Shown: piece by piece, positions 1 to 6,539 of the stretch
Position numbering within the stretch: the stretch's first letter is position 1
Layout of the letters: each line of letters opens with the position of its first letter
From: Phocaeicola vulgatus ATCC 8482
GTDB taxonomy: Bacteria; Bacteroidota; Bacteroidia; Bacteroidales; Bacteroidaceae
NCBI RefSeq assembly: GCF_000012825.1
Contig: NC_009614.1
Coordinates: forward strand, 2,232,001 to 2,296,000
DNA: 64,000 nt
Direction of reading: 5' to 3'
Notes under the pieces: generated by a model
What the model saw: the letters and a program-made list of their open reading frames with translations, nothing else
The model's database searches: none
Told to the model about the DNA's origin: nothing
Position numbers and translations under genes: made by a program

Positions 1-592
1 GCATTGTAGATTTATCTCCATCCACAAAATCAGCAGCAGCCATCAGGTCATCTATATGGGCATGTTTTTCCTCGGTTCTTCCCCATGGGTTTTTCCAATA
101 ATAACGTACATAAGGATCTATCGCTGTCATTTGATCCATATCACTGTTTCCTGTTTCTTTCACAATAGGCAATGCTTTCTTCTTGTCAAGTATTGTTCCA
201 TCAACTTTCACTTTTAAACCATTATCTAAAGTACGTTCAGTGGCTAATGGACCATATTTCCTGACCTCTTTCCATTCAAGATTATTGGCTTGACAGTTCC
301 CCAGGTTCCCGTCTTTATGAATCAGGATATATTCCTTTCCATCATTAGGCATGGGTCTGTAACAGATGGCTATAGCTTCATCGAGTGGAATCTCACCATG
401 ACTTTTGGTGTTTAGAAATTTACTTCCGTCAGGTCTTGTATGGATTATCAGGGGACAATTCCAAGTAGGATCATTATATTCCCGATAAGCATAATCACCG
501 GCATTGTTCACCCAGACATTATACTTCACACAATACCGCATCATTCTCCCGTTTATTATTTTGGGAGCCTTTATTTTCTGTTTTGTATTCAT
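1..592 (-). CDS. HNH-endonuclease-like protein, 3' end beyond left edge
   Basis: The frame is open from an ATG at 592 to the left edge, giving about 197 residues with no stop, so the C-terminus is missing. Around residues 65-105 there is a pattern resembling the second half of HNH_3-type homing endonucleases: a segment like HGEIPLDEAIAICYRP, then ILIHKDGN and NNLEW. These supply one His and the Asn-rich tail, but the first catalytic His is not obvious, so nuclease activity is uncertain. The start ATG overlaps the stop of the upstream 110-residue gene by 4 nt (ATGA), suggesting translational coupling. It is part of the minus-strand gene string of the mobile element, where HNH proteins are common cargo. 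An inactive HNH-fold DNA-binding protein is the alternative. Confidence 0.6.
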   Translation of the reverse strand, partial: MNTKQKIKAPKIINGRMMRYCVKYNVWVNNAGDYAYREYNDPTWNCPLIIHTRPDGSKFLNTKSHGEIPLDEAIAICYRPMPNDGKEYILIHKDGNLGNCQANNLEWKEVRKYGPLATERTLDNGLKVKVDGTILDKKKALPIVKETGNSDMDQMTAIDPYVRYYWKNPWGRTEEKHAHIDDLMAAADFVDGDKSTM

Positions 593-921
593 TGTCTTCT
601 GCTTTTAATGGTTAATAAAATGTTTCTCTCTTCTCTCAGGTATTTCACCAAAGAGTTATACGCTTCGCATCTTCTACGCTTTCTTGGAATTACAGCAAGA
701 AGTTCACTCAATGTAACTTCAATGCTGAGACCGGAAATGAAATGTTCCTCACCGATATAACCTGCCAGTACTTCGACATCATTTTTGAATTTTTCCGGAG
801 TTATACTTATTTTTCTGGCGATAACATCAGGAGCAGTATTTTCCTGACGATCCTTTGAAGATTCTGAACCTCCAAGGGATGTATGATTAAAATATAAATT
901 CATATCAGGAATAAGGTTCAT
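589..921 (-). CDS. Hypothetical protein of mobile element (110 aa)
   Basis: I do not recognise a family. The 110-residue product is soluble, with no signal peptide or membrane segment. Its central part (about residues 30-75) looks like a folded alpha/beta domain and its C-terminal third is basic, with an RKRRR run. The stop overlaps the ATG of the HNH-like gene (ATGA), and the gene follows the DUF5131 gene by about 120 nt. Both facts support it being real and co-transcribed. An alternative ATG lies 6 codons downstream (903). Confidence 0.6.
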   Translation of the reverse strand: MNLIPDMNLYFNHTSLGGSESSKDRQENTAPDVIARKISITPEKFKNDVEVLAGYIGEEHFISGLSIEVTLSELLAVIPRKRRRCEAYNSLVKYLREERNILLTIKSRRQ

Positions 922-991
922 AAGGTTACAGAGGAGCGTTTTAGCGGTTTGGGGCGGATTATGGCTCTGAAATTCCTAAATCTGATTAGTT

Positions 992-1031
992 GTGGAGAAG
1001 CCCTGCTGTTTGTATATTTAGGCTTCCCCAC
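992..1031. terminator. Hairpin downstream of DUF5131 gene
   Basis: GTGGAGAAGCC (992-1002) pairs with GGCTTCCCCAC (1021-1031) with one mismatch and an 18-nt loop. It lies just after the stop of the DUF5131 gene (1041). There is no T-tract on the minus strand, so it may protect an mRNA 3' end rather than terminate transcription. Confidence 0.4.
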
Positions 1032-1040
1032 TGTTTATTG

Positions 1041-1790
1041 TCAAGGTTTTATCTTTCTTGGAGTCGGATAAGCGTGGTATTCTTTTCCGTCCAAAAGACA
1101 CCCGTTTTCTTTAGCACTACGTTTCACTCCATCAGCCCCCCAAGTACCCCATTGTTTGAAAAAGAAAGCTGTACTTGTGGAAGCGTCACACTGGGATTTA
1201 ATATTCAGAATCCAGTCCTTTTCCACTTTTCTGGCTCTGTTTCCCGATTCACCGCCAACGATAACCCAGTCAATATCAGACAAGTCAAGTGTTCCCAGGT
1301 CTTCCAGCAGAGGCTCACAACTGAGGAACCGTACCGGAGCATCCAGTTTCTTCAGGTAATCAATACGGCCTTTCACCTTCTGATTCTCGACTGTAACACC
1401 AAGCCATACATTTTCAGGAATGGCATGAGTCGAAAAATACTCATACATCCTCTCTGCCCGTTTTGTCAAAATCTGGAATGTATGCTGTGGACATTTGGTG
1501 ATAACTTCTATTACTTTGTCGATGAAATCAAACGGAATATCCTTATGGAATAAATCTCCCATACTTACCACAAACACAAGCTTGTTCCCTTTCCATCCAA
1601 ATGGCTCGTTTAAACATTCAGAATGAATAGTCGGGATAAAGCCATTCTGATATTTGGCCTGTCCCATAGCTTTCAGACGTTCGGCCATCATTCTTGCGTA
1701 ACAATTCTTACATCCATCACTGATCGGATCACAACCCGCTGTAACGTTCCATGTGGTTGTAGTCCATGAGATTTTGCTGTTATTACTCAT
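1041..1790 (-). CDS. DUF5131 / phage Gp37-Gp68 family protein
   Basis: The 249-residue protein begins with the hallmark of the DUF5131 (phage Gp37/Gp68) family: ISWTTTTWNVTAGC followed by a Cys cluster of the form C-x6-C-x2-C (CDPISDGCKNC, about residues 20-30), which could bind an iron-sulfur cluster. Further family-like features are the segment VFVVSMGDLFH, the VWLGVTVEN stretch, a CEPLLE motif and VIVGGESG near residue 180. The biochemical role is unknown; members occur in phages and plasmids, and a radical-SAM-like fold has been suggested from the Cys pattern (my inference). Length is typical of the family. Its ATG lies inside the end of an upstream 42-residue ORF (8-nt overlap), so translation is probably coupled. 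Confidence 0.85.
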   Translation of the reverse strand: MSNNSKISWTTTTWNVTAGCDPISDGCKNCYARMMAERLKAMGQAKYQNGFIPTIHSECLNEPFGWKGNKLVFVVSMGDLFHKDIPFDFIDKVIEVITKCPQHTFQILTKRAERMYEYFSTHAIPENVWLGVTVENQKVKGRIDYLKKLDAPVRFLSCEPLLEDLGTLDLSDIDWVIVGGESGNRARKVEKDWILNIKSQCDASTSTAFFFKQWGTWGADGVKRSAKENGCLLDGKEYHAYPTPRKIKP

Positions 1791-1911
1791 TGTTTCTTAT
1801 TGTTTTTAAATTCAATACTATTATCCCTCTGTCCCTCAGTTTCTTATATCCTATACCCGGGATATTTTTAGGCATAGAAGGGGCTGTAATGGAAATTTTC
1901 ATTTTTTCCAT
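1783..1911 (-). CDS. Small leader ORF A (42 aa), paralogue of leader ORF B
   Basis: An ATG at 1911 opens a 42-residue ORF starting MEKMKISITAPSMPKN. Its stop overlaps the DUF5131 start by 8 nt (ATGAGTAA). It closely matches the 41-residue ORF at 3220-3345: both read MEK-x-KI-x-ITA-x-SM-x-KNI-x-G, and both overlap the start of the next gene. Similarity extends into the nucleotides before the ATG. The frame could begin upstream at 1998, but conservation with ORF B begins at 1911. Function is unknown. A coupling leader peptide or a small regulator made with the downstream protein are possibilities. Confidence 0.6.
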   Translation of the reverse strand: MEKMKISITAPSMPKNIPGIGYKKLRDRGIIVLNLKTIRNNE

Positions 1912-1954
1912 TATCCTAAAATTTTTAATTATGTTATTGCTTGTTCTCTTCAAA

Positions 1955-2018
1955 TCCACAGACCGTTTCCGATTCCATAACCTCTCTTTGGAAACCATGA
2001 TGAAAACGGTCTTGTGGA
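1955..2018. repeat. Inverted repeat in the leader of small ORF A
   Basis: TCCACAGACCGTTT (1955-1968) is the reverse complement of 2004-2018 apart from a one-base bulge (T2012), giving a 14-bp stem with a 35-nt loop. It fills most of the gap between the LRR gene stop (2041) and the ATG of small ORF A (1911). It could be an operator, an mRNA structure or a terminator; there is no adjacent T-run. Confidence 0.55.
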
Positions 2019-2040
2019 AAGTGGATGTTTTCCGGTTCTA

Positions 2041-2502
2041 TCAGTCTGTTGATTCCACCAAGTTACCGGAAGCATTATATAGTTCGATACTGTGTCCCAG
2101 TTCCTTCTCGATATGTTGCTTCAGTGTTTTCGGGTTGACAGCCGGTGAGTCGGCATAGAATCTGATATTTTCCCGACATCCCCTGAAGGCGTTTGTCGCA
2201 ATACTACCGATACAAAGTGGAATATGAATATCAGTCAGCGATATGCATCCTTCAAATGCTGCCTCACCGATATTCGGATCTATGGGGAGGGTAACTTCCT
2301 TCAGGTTTATACATCCCTTGAACAGATTGGCCGGTACTGTATCCGCATAATCTGGAAGTATCACCCTTTTAACGTGTCGGTTCATATAAAAGGCACCGGG
2401 AAACAAGCCCGTCCCACTTTTTGACAAATCAATCTCTGTTTTCTTGCAATACATCCGTTTTTGGAATGTATTTTTGTTCCCTTTTAAATGTTTCATAATC
2501 AT
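2041..2502 (-). CDS. BspA-like leucine-rich repeat protein (LRR_5 type)
   Basis: The 153-residue protein contains two to three BspA/LRR_5-type repeats between about residues 45 and 115: VKRVILPDYADTVPANLFKG, then LKEVTLP...GEAAFEGC and LTDIHIPLC...NAFRGC. These have the characteristic I-P-x-x-V...I...AF-x-x-C spacing. There is no signal peptide or membrane anchor, unlike the surface BspA proteins, so it is probably an intracellular binding protein of the mobile element. The ligand is unknown. It follows the 228-residue gene by 37 nt. A second ATG two codons in is an alternative start. Confidence 0.7.
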   Translation of the reverse strand: MIMKHLKGNKNTFQKRMYCKKTEIDLSKSGTGLFPGAFYMNRHVKRVILPDYADTVPANLFKGCINLKEVTLPIDPNIGEAAFEGCISLTDIHIPLCIGSIATNAFRGCRENIRFYADSPAVNPKTLKQHIEKELGHSIELYNASGNLVESTD

Positions 2503-2539
2503 TTTTTATCTTGGCTGGAATTATTCTGTTGGTTGAAAA

Positions 2540-3226
2540 TCACCATCCTGTGTTCCAAAGACGATTATCAAGTTCTTTTTTCATGTCATCCGTCAAATCT
2601 TCTCCTTGATATTTGATTTGATCTGTAAACCTGTTAAATACGTAGAATTTACAGTATTTATATCCGAAAGCTAATCCTTCGGAAAACAACCATCTCACTT
2701 CTCCGGAGCATTTTGAAATATAACCGTTACAAGAAAGAATACTAAAGAAGAGGTCCTCTCCGTATTTGGTAGAATCCGAAAAACATTCAAGAAACGGTCT
2801 GGTAAAGAATGCAAGTTGGGGTTCATCGGCGTTATCCGGATGAATCCATCCTATAGTCATGTCATCACCGCCATCTTCAAGAACAAATTCTTTTGTCAGG
2901 GAAACAATTATTCCCATTTCCACCCTATACTTATAGATATAGGCTGTATAGCCATCTCCCCAGTCGAAAGCATAGAAATCGTCACAATGTGAATCCATAT
3001 CTGAATGGTCAGTATCAGAATGCTCCTGGTACAAAAGAGTATTTTTCTTAATTACCTGATCTATTGTATCCATAATATGATCCCAATTACTGACAAATTC
3101 TTCCACTACTTCACCCAGGCAACTATATTCTTTCCGGCCGGGAATAGGTAAACTATCAGCTTCGGAAATATTATTACTATTTAAACCCGAAGACGATTTG
3201 CCGTTTTCAAAGTATAATCTCAGCAT
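2540..3226 (-). CDS. Acidic hypothetical protein (228 aa), coupled to small leader ORF B
   Basis: No family recognised. The protein is soluble and strongly acidic: I count about 41 Asp/Glu against 20 Lys/Arg. An Asp/His-rich stretch lies near residues 70-85 (EHSDTDHSDMDSHCDD), followed by aromatic-rich beta-like sequence. Its ATG at 3226 lies inside the end of the 41-residue ORF B (ATGCTGA overlap). The charge and the mobile-element setting are compatible with a DNA-mimic or anti-defence role, but nothing in the sequence proves this. Confidence 0.6.
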   Translation of the reverse strand: MLRLYFENGKSSSGLNSNNISEADSLPIPGRKEYSCLGEVVEEFVSNWDHIMDTIDQVIKKNTLLYQEHSDTDHSDMDSHCDDFYAFDWGDGYTAYIYKYRVEMGIIVSLTKEFVLEDGGDDMTIGWIHPDNADEPQLAFFTRPFLECFSDSTKYGEDLFFSILSCNGYISKCSGEVRWLFSEGLAFGYKYCKFYVFNRFTDQIKYQGEDLTDDMKKELDNRLWNTGW

Positions 3227-3345
3227 GATATTCTTTTTTTTATGTTATTTACTGCTATCCTTTTGTTTTCAAAGCCTTTATATTCTACACCAAGGATATT
3301 TTTAAGCATAGAAAGGGCTGTAATGGGAATTTTTAGTTTTTCCAT
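3220..3345 (-). CDS. Small leader ORF B (41 aa), paralogue of leader ORF A
   Basis: An ATG at 3345 opens a 41-residue ORF starting MEKLKIPITALSMLKNI and ending KKRISC. The stop overlaps the ATG of the 228-residue gene. It is the sister of the ORF at 1783-1911, with the N-terminal half nearly identical and the C-terminal half divergent. DNA similarity covers about 75 nt including an AATTAAAA-rich stretch before the start. Paralogy and the identical overlap with an unrelated downstream gene argue that it is translated. Function unknown. Confidence 0.6.
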   Translation of the reverse strand: MEKLKIPITALSMLKNILGVEYKGFENKRIAVNNIKKRISC

Positions 3346-3378
3346 TATACCAAATTTTAATTAAAATTAAACTGTAGG

Positions 3379-3403
3379 AAGCAGGCAGGGCCCATGCCTG
3401 CTT
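3379..3403. terminator. Hairpin between 125-aa gene and small ORF B
   Basis: AAGCAGGCA (3379-3387) and TGCCTGCTT (3395-3403) form a perfect 9-bp stem with a 7-nt loop, directly after the stop at 3408 of the upstream minus-strand gene. This suggests that ORF B and the 228-aa gene form a separate transcription unit. Confidence 0.55.
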
Positions 3404-3407
3404 TATA

Positions 3408-3785
3408 TTAGAATTTTACATATCTGCCGGGAATAGTTTCAATGTTTATTTCCTCATCCTTGAGAGCAGATTGTAACAGAGCATACCAGAGGTTCAGATC
3501 ATTGCCAATAACGACCAGCTTCTTTTCCAGGTCGTTATCCAGTGCAGTTACGAGATCACCGTTCCCATCCACTACAGACACCCCACGTACCAGATAATCA
3601 TTGACCGTAGTAACATGAATTATAACATCTCCAACAGGACACATCAACTGGCATTGTAACTTGTTGATGATTCCGGTATCAAGTTTTGGTTTTTGAGGGG
3701 GACATATACTGTATCCATCTTCCCTAAGTTTCTTCAAGTTATTCATTTTCTGAATATTTCTTATAGAATCCCCATCACCTCTCAC
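3408..3785 (-). CDS. Hypothetical protein of mobile element (125 aa)
   Basis: Unrecognised. The protein is soluble, 112-125 residues depending on the start. It contains a compact beta-rich central part (VGDVIIHVTTVNDYLVRGVSVVDGNG near residues 50-75) and a C-terminal helix. It starts 18 nt after the ParB-like gene and is probably co-transcribed with it. A second ATG at 3746 (MNNLKKLREDGYS) is preceded by A-rich sequence and may be the true start. Confidence 0.55.
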   Translation of the reverse strand: MRGDGDSIRNIQKMNNLKKLREDGYSICPPQKPKLDTGIINKLQCQLMCPVGDVIIHVTTVNDYLVRGVSVVDGNGDLVTALDNDLEKKLVVIGNDLNLWYALLQSALKDEEINIETIPGRYVKF

Positions 3786-3803
3786 ATGATGGGGAGTTAT
3801 AGA

Positions 3804-5024
3804 TTACTTCATCCGTTCATTATACAGAGCGTCCAACGCATTTCTCACATTCTGCGCCCTGTCAGCACCTTTGATTTTCTCAACCTTGTCAGCATCCGAA
3901 CGTGTGAGTCTTGAAGCGAATTCTATGATTTTTTTTGCAGCTTCAGGACCTGGCATATAATCCAGTTCATCCAGTTTGCCAATCACCCATTCCGGAAAAA
4001 ATTTGCATCCGAGAATTGATTCGGCAAAAGTCCTGGCAAAAGCATCATAAATGGATTTACCACGTTCAAATTTGGAAGAGTCGCTGATTTCCTTGTAGGT
4101 TGTTTCAGCTTTCTCATCCGTACCGGCTGCCTTTATCAGCTTTGTTCTTGAAGGTACACCCAGTTTGTTTAATTTGACCCATTCCCATGTCGCTGTATCC
4201 CCAAGTTTTTCCAACTTGGACTGGACCCAGAGAAGCATTTCATTTTTTGCAGCCTCCTCATTGGACATTATCAGACTGGTCAGAAAATCCGAACCACCCC
4301 ACGGTCTTGTTACGACATTGGACTGTCTGAGAAGCTCCAATATGGGAACTGTATTTACGATGGGAAGATAATAATAGCATTCTTTTTTCTCCTCACCACT
4401 CTTCAGACTGGAATTTATTTGCTGTACCGCCACATGCCTGTGCTCTCCGTCAATAACAATCAGTATCCTGTCCAGGTTTGGAGTATCCCAGGTTATGGCC
4501 TTTCCGTCAAACCAGATAATTTCAAGACCTGCCTCCAGACAATCCCTTGCTGTTACAACCAGACAGGGGGATATGACTCCGTAAGATTTTATGGATGCTA
4601 TTTTTTTCTTCAAAGCCGCCTGGTTCCTCGCTCTGTTGATTTTCAGTTTGCCAAAAGAATATCCCCGGTTTATCAGAAAGGACAGAGCGACAATATCTCC
4701 GATGGTAAGACGGTTCTTTTCTTTTGACTTCGTTTTCTTTGCATGTCCGTCTTTCGCTTCCCCATATACCTGTGGATTCCGTGTCGGTTCATTTGTATTT
4801 TCCTTGTCGGTTTCCATTCCGGTTTCTCCTTTATTAGGTGAAGTTGTATCGTTCCCGTTCACTTGTACAGGTGTTCCCTTGTCAGCTTCTGAACTAGGTT
4901 GTTGTGTATCACAGGCAGATACACTTGCCTGTAGATCCTTATCCTCTACAGCGGATTTTACTTTCACATTTGACCCTTGCAGATCCAGTGTGGAAACTGC
5001 TTCATTGATTAAATGCTTTTCCAT
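3804..5024 (-). CDS. ParB/sulfiredoxin-fold nuclease-like protein
   Basis: The 406-residue protein has a low-complexity, hydrophilic N-terminus (about residues 1-100, rich in Ser/Thr/Asp/Lys) and then a ParB-like domain. That domain has LKINRARNQAALKKKIASIKSYGVISPCLVV at about 126-157 and the ParB box IDGEHRHVAV at about 191-200, matching the D-G-x-H-R pattern of the ParB/Srx fold. The rest is helical and presumably binds DNA or partners. ParB-fold proteins on mobile elements may act in partition, CTP-dependent clamping or nuclease activity; which applies here cannot be read from sequence. No ParA is visible in the window. It follows the DUF3853-type gene by 8 nt, so the two are probably one operon. 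Confidence 0.75.
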   Translation of the reverse strand: MEKHLINEAVSTLDLQGSNVKVKSAVEDKDLQASVSACDTQQPSSEADKGTPVQVNGNDTTSPNKGETGMETDKENTNEPTRNPQVYGEAKDGHAKKTKSKEKNRLTIGDIVALSFLINRGYSFGKLKINRARNQAALKKKIASIKSYGVISPCLVVTARDCLEAGLEIIWFDGKAITWDTPNLDRILIVIDGEHRHVAVQQINSSLKSGEEKKECYYYLPIVNTVPILELLRQSNVVTRPWGGSDFLTSLIMSNEEAAKNEMLLWVQSKLEKLGDTATWEWVKLNKLGVPSRTKLIKAAGTDEKAETTYKEISDSSKFERGKSIYDAFARTFAESILGCKFFPEWVIGKLDELDYMPGPEAAKKIIEFASRLTRSDADKVEKIKGADRAQNVRNALDALYNERMK

Positions 5025-5032
5025 TGTACTTT

Positions 5033-5383
5033 TTAATTTTTAGAGTTAAACTTGTTTTTCTTATTACTCACATGCAGGATCTCCAGTACCTTACAGGTGT
5101 CAAAGATTACAGTCTTGCCATTCTGAAAGAGCGCATCATCAAGCAGCCCCTCAGCTTTCATTCTGCTTACCGTACTCACAGAAATACCTAACAGTCTTGC
5201 CAACTCTTTAATACCTGTAATGAACTGTGGCAAATTCGGATAATCACCCACTAAAGGATACTTCACCGTTTCCTTTGTTTCCACATCTTTCAATTGTTTC
5301 AGTAGTTCTAGTAATTCTGCACCGTTCATTGCCAGTACCGGCTTGTTTAAAAGCGGTTCTATACTCTGATAATTTTTATTCAT
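5033..5383 (-). CDS. DUF3853-type helix-turn-helix protein
   Basis: The frame extends upstream to 5470, but I place the start at 5383 (MNKNYQSIEP). A promoter-like TACATTTG box (minus strand, 5434-5441) and a terminator hairpin lie between the two candidate starts. The resulting 116-residue protein resembles DUF3853-family proteins of Bacteroidales integrative elements: an N-terminal helical part with NGAELLELLKQL, then an excisionase/MerR-like helix-turn-helix (GIKELARLLGISVSTVSRMKAEG, about residues 60-82) and a VIFDTCKVLEIL tail. It probably binds DNA as an accessory factor or regulator for the element. It lies 8 nt upstream of the ParB-like gene. Confidence 0.75.
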   Translation of the reverse strand: MNKNYQSIEPLLNKPVLAMNGAELLELLKQLKDVETKETVKYPLVGDYPNLPQFITGIKELARLLGISVSTVSRMKAEGLLDDALFQNGKTVIFDTCKVLEILHVSNKKNKFNSKN

Positions 5384-5433
5384 AATTTTATATCTTGAAA
5401 TTTTATATTCTGTTCTTTTCCCGGGGACTGCCG

Positions 5434-5441
5434 CAAATGTA
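5434..5441 (-). promoter_or_regulatory. Bacteroides -7 box upstream of DUF3853-type gene
   Basis: TACATTTG on the minus strand fits the Bacteroides -7 consensus TAnnTTTG. It would start transcription near 5427, about 44 nt before the chosen ATG at 5383. No clear -33 TTTG was found. Confidence 0.4.
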
Positions 5442-5443
5442 TA

Positions 5444-5481
5444 AACAAAAAAGCAGTTATATGTTGTCACATAACTGCTTT
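5444..5481 (-). terminator. Rho-independent terminator after the 288-aa gene
   Basis: On the minus strand AAAGCAGTTAT pairs with ATAACTGCTTT (arms 5471-5481 and 5450-5460) around a 10-nt loop, followed by T-rich sequence (TTTTTTGTTT). It sits between the stop of the 288-residue gene (5585) and the DUF3853-type gene, separating two transcription units. Confidence 0.7.
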
Positions 5482-5584
5482 GATATCAATAAATTATATA
5501 TAACACTACTTGATAATAGAAAGTGGTGTCCAATGTTAATTATCGAGACCTAATACTATCGCTAATGCTAGTTTATACTATCAT

Positions 5585-6451
5585 TTACGTTTTTTTCATC
5601 CCTTTATTAAATAGCTTTATAATTTCGTCAATCTTTTGTTTGTCTTCCTTTCCTACTTTATCTACATTTTTTCCTAATTCCCCGGATTGTATTGGTAAAT
5701 TGTCTATCACAAAGATATTGGCAATTTTATCCCACATATCTCTGGGCATCCTTTTCCGCTTCACCAAGTATAGTCTGACCATAAAGTATTGCAAGGCATG
5801 TTTTCCCTTCTTCCATTTTATTCTTCGGCATCCGACTTCATCCGCTTTAAAGTCTGTGCCCATAGTACCTCCAAGCCAATATCGGAACTCTTGTGGGGTA
5901 CATTGAAAGAATTTATCATTACCTTGCTTGTATAATGTTTCAAAAGCTTTATTCAATAGTTTGGAATCATACTGTTCAAATAGTTCAGGCAGAGATAACG
6001 GATTATATATAATGTCTGTTCCCGTATATAACCTTTTAGGCTTCTTCGGGCGAGCAGGAACACTGACATTCTGTGTCTCTGCTAATGAATCCTTCCGTTC
6101 GTCAACTTTTACATTCTTTTCTTCGGACACAGGGATTAGCTCATGTGCCTGTCCATTCAGAAATGTGTCTGTTACCTTTCTGTCATCAGATTCTTGATTC
6201 TTACACTCATTTTTTTCCTGCACATCGCGTCTGAATCTTGAATTCGAACGTCTATAGCCAAAACGGTTTGAAGTGTTCTCTTCCATGGAAAGATATTCTT
6301 TTGTTCTCCTTTTCCTCCTGTATAAATAGCTGCCTAGAATAAATATTCCCTTAGCACATAACTTTATTATAATATCATCCACACCGCTACCGGAAAAGGA
6401 ACACCATATAGTTTCCTGTGAATTGGCATTTTTTGAGATTTGTCCCATCAT
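5585..6451 (-). CDS. Hypothetical protein of mobile element (288 aa)
   Basis: No family recognised with confidence. Residues 1-45 include a moderately hydrophobic patch (IIIKLCAKGIFILGSYLY) followed by a basic RRKRRTK run. Residues 60-130 are hydrophilic and probably disordered. Residues 140-288 look folded, with WLGGTMGTDFKADEVGCRRIKWKKGKHALQYF, and the C-terminus is Lys-rich and helical. The gene lies between the integrase and DUF3853-type genes, a typical place for element-specific accessory proteins. It has its own downstream terminator. Confidence 0.6.
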   Translation of the reverse strand: MMGQISKNANSQETIWCSFSGSGVDDIIIKLCAKGIFILGSYLYRRKRRTKEYLSMEENTSNRFGYRRSNSRFRRDVQEKNECKNQESDDRKVTDTFLNGQAHELIPVSEEKNVKVDERKDSLAETQNVSVPARPKKPKRLYTGTDIIYNPLSLPELFEQYDSKLLNKAFETLYKQGNDKFFQCTPQEFRYWLGGTMGTDFKADEVGCRRIKWKKGKHALQYFMVRLYLVKRKRMPRDMWDKIANIFVIDNLPIQSGELGKNVDKVGKEDKQKIDEIIKLFNKGMKKT

Positions 6452-6539
6452 ATTGCAACTCTTTTAAAATTAATACAATTAATAAAGCAGTACCCGATCT
6501 TAGCCAACCGAATACCGCTCCAAATATAAGTAATAAATT

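Noticed and set aside
990-1553. 187-codon plus-strand frame
   Set aside because: It is antisense to the DUF5131 gene, which has clear family motifs.
3804-5383. Plasmid partition system ParAB
   Set aside because: A ParB-fold protein is present but no ParA-type ATPase, and the neighbours are integrative-element genes.
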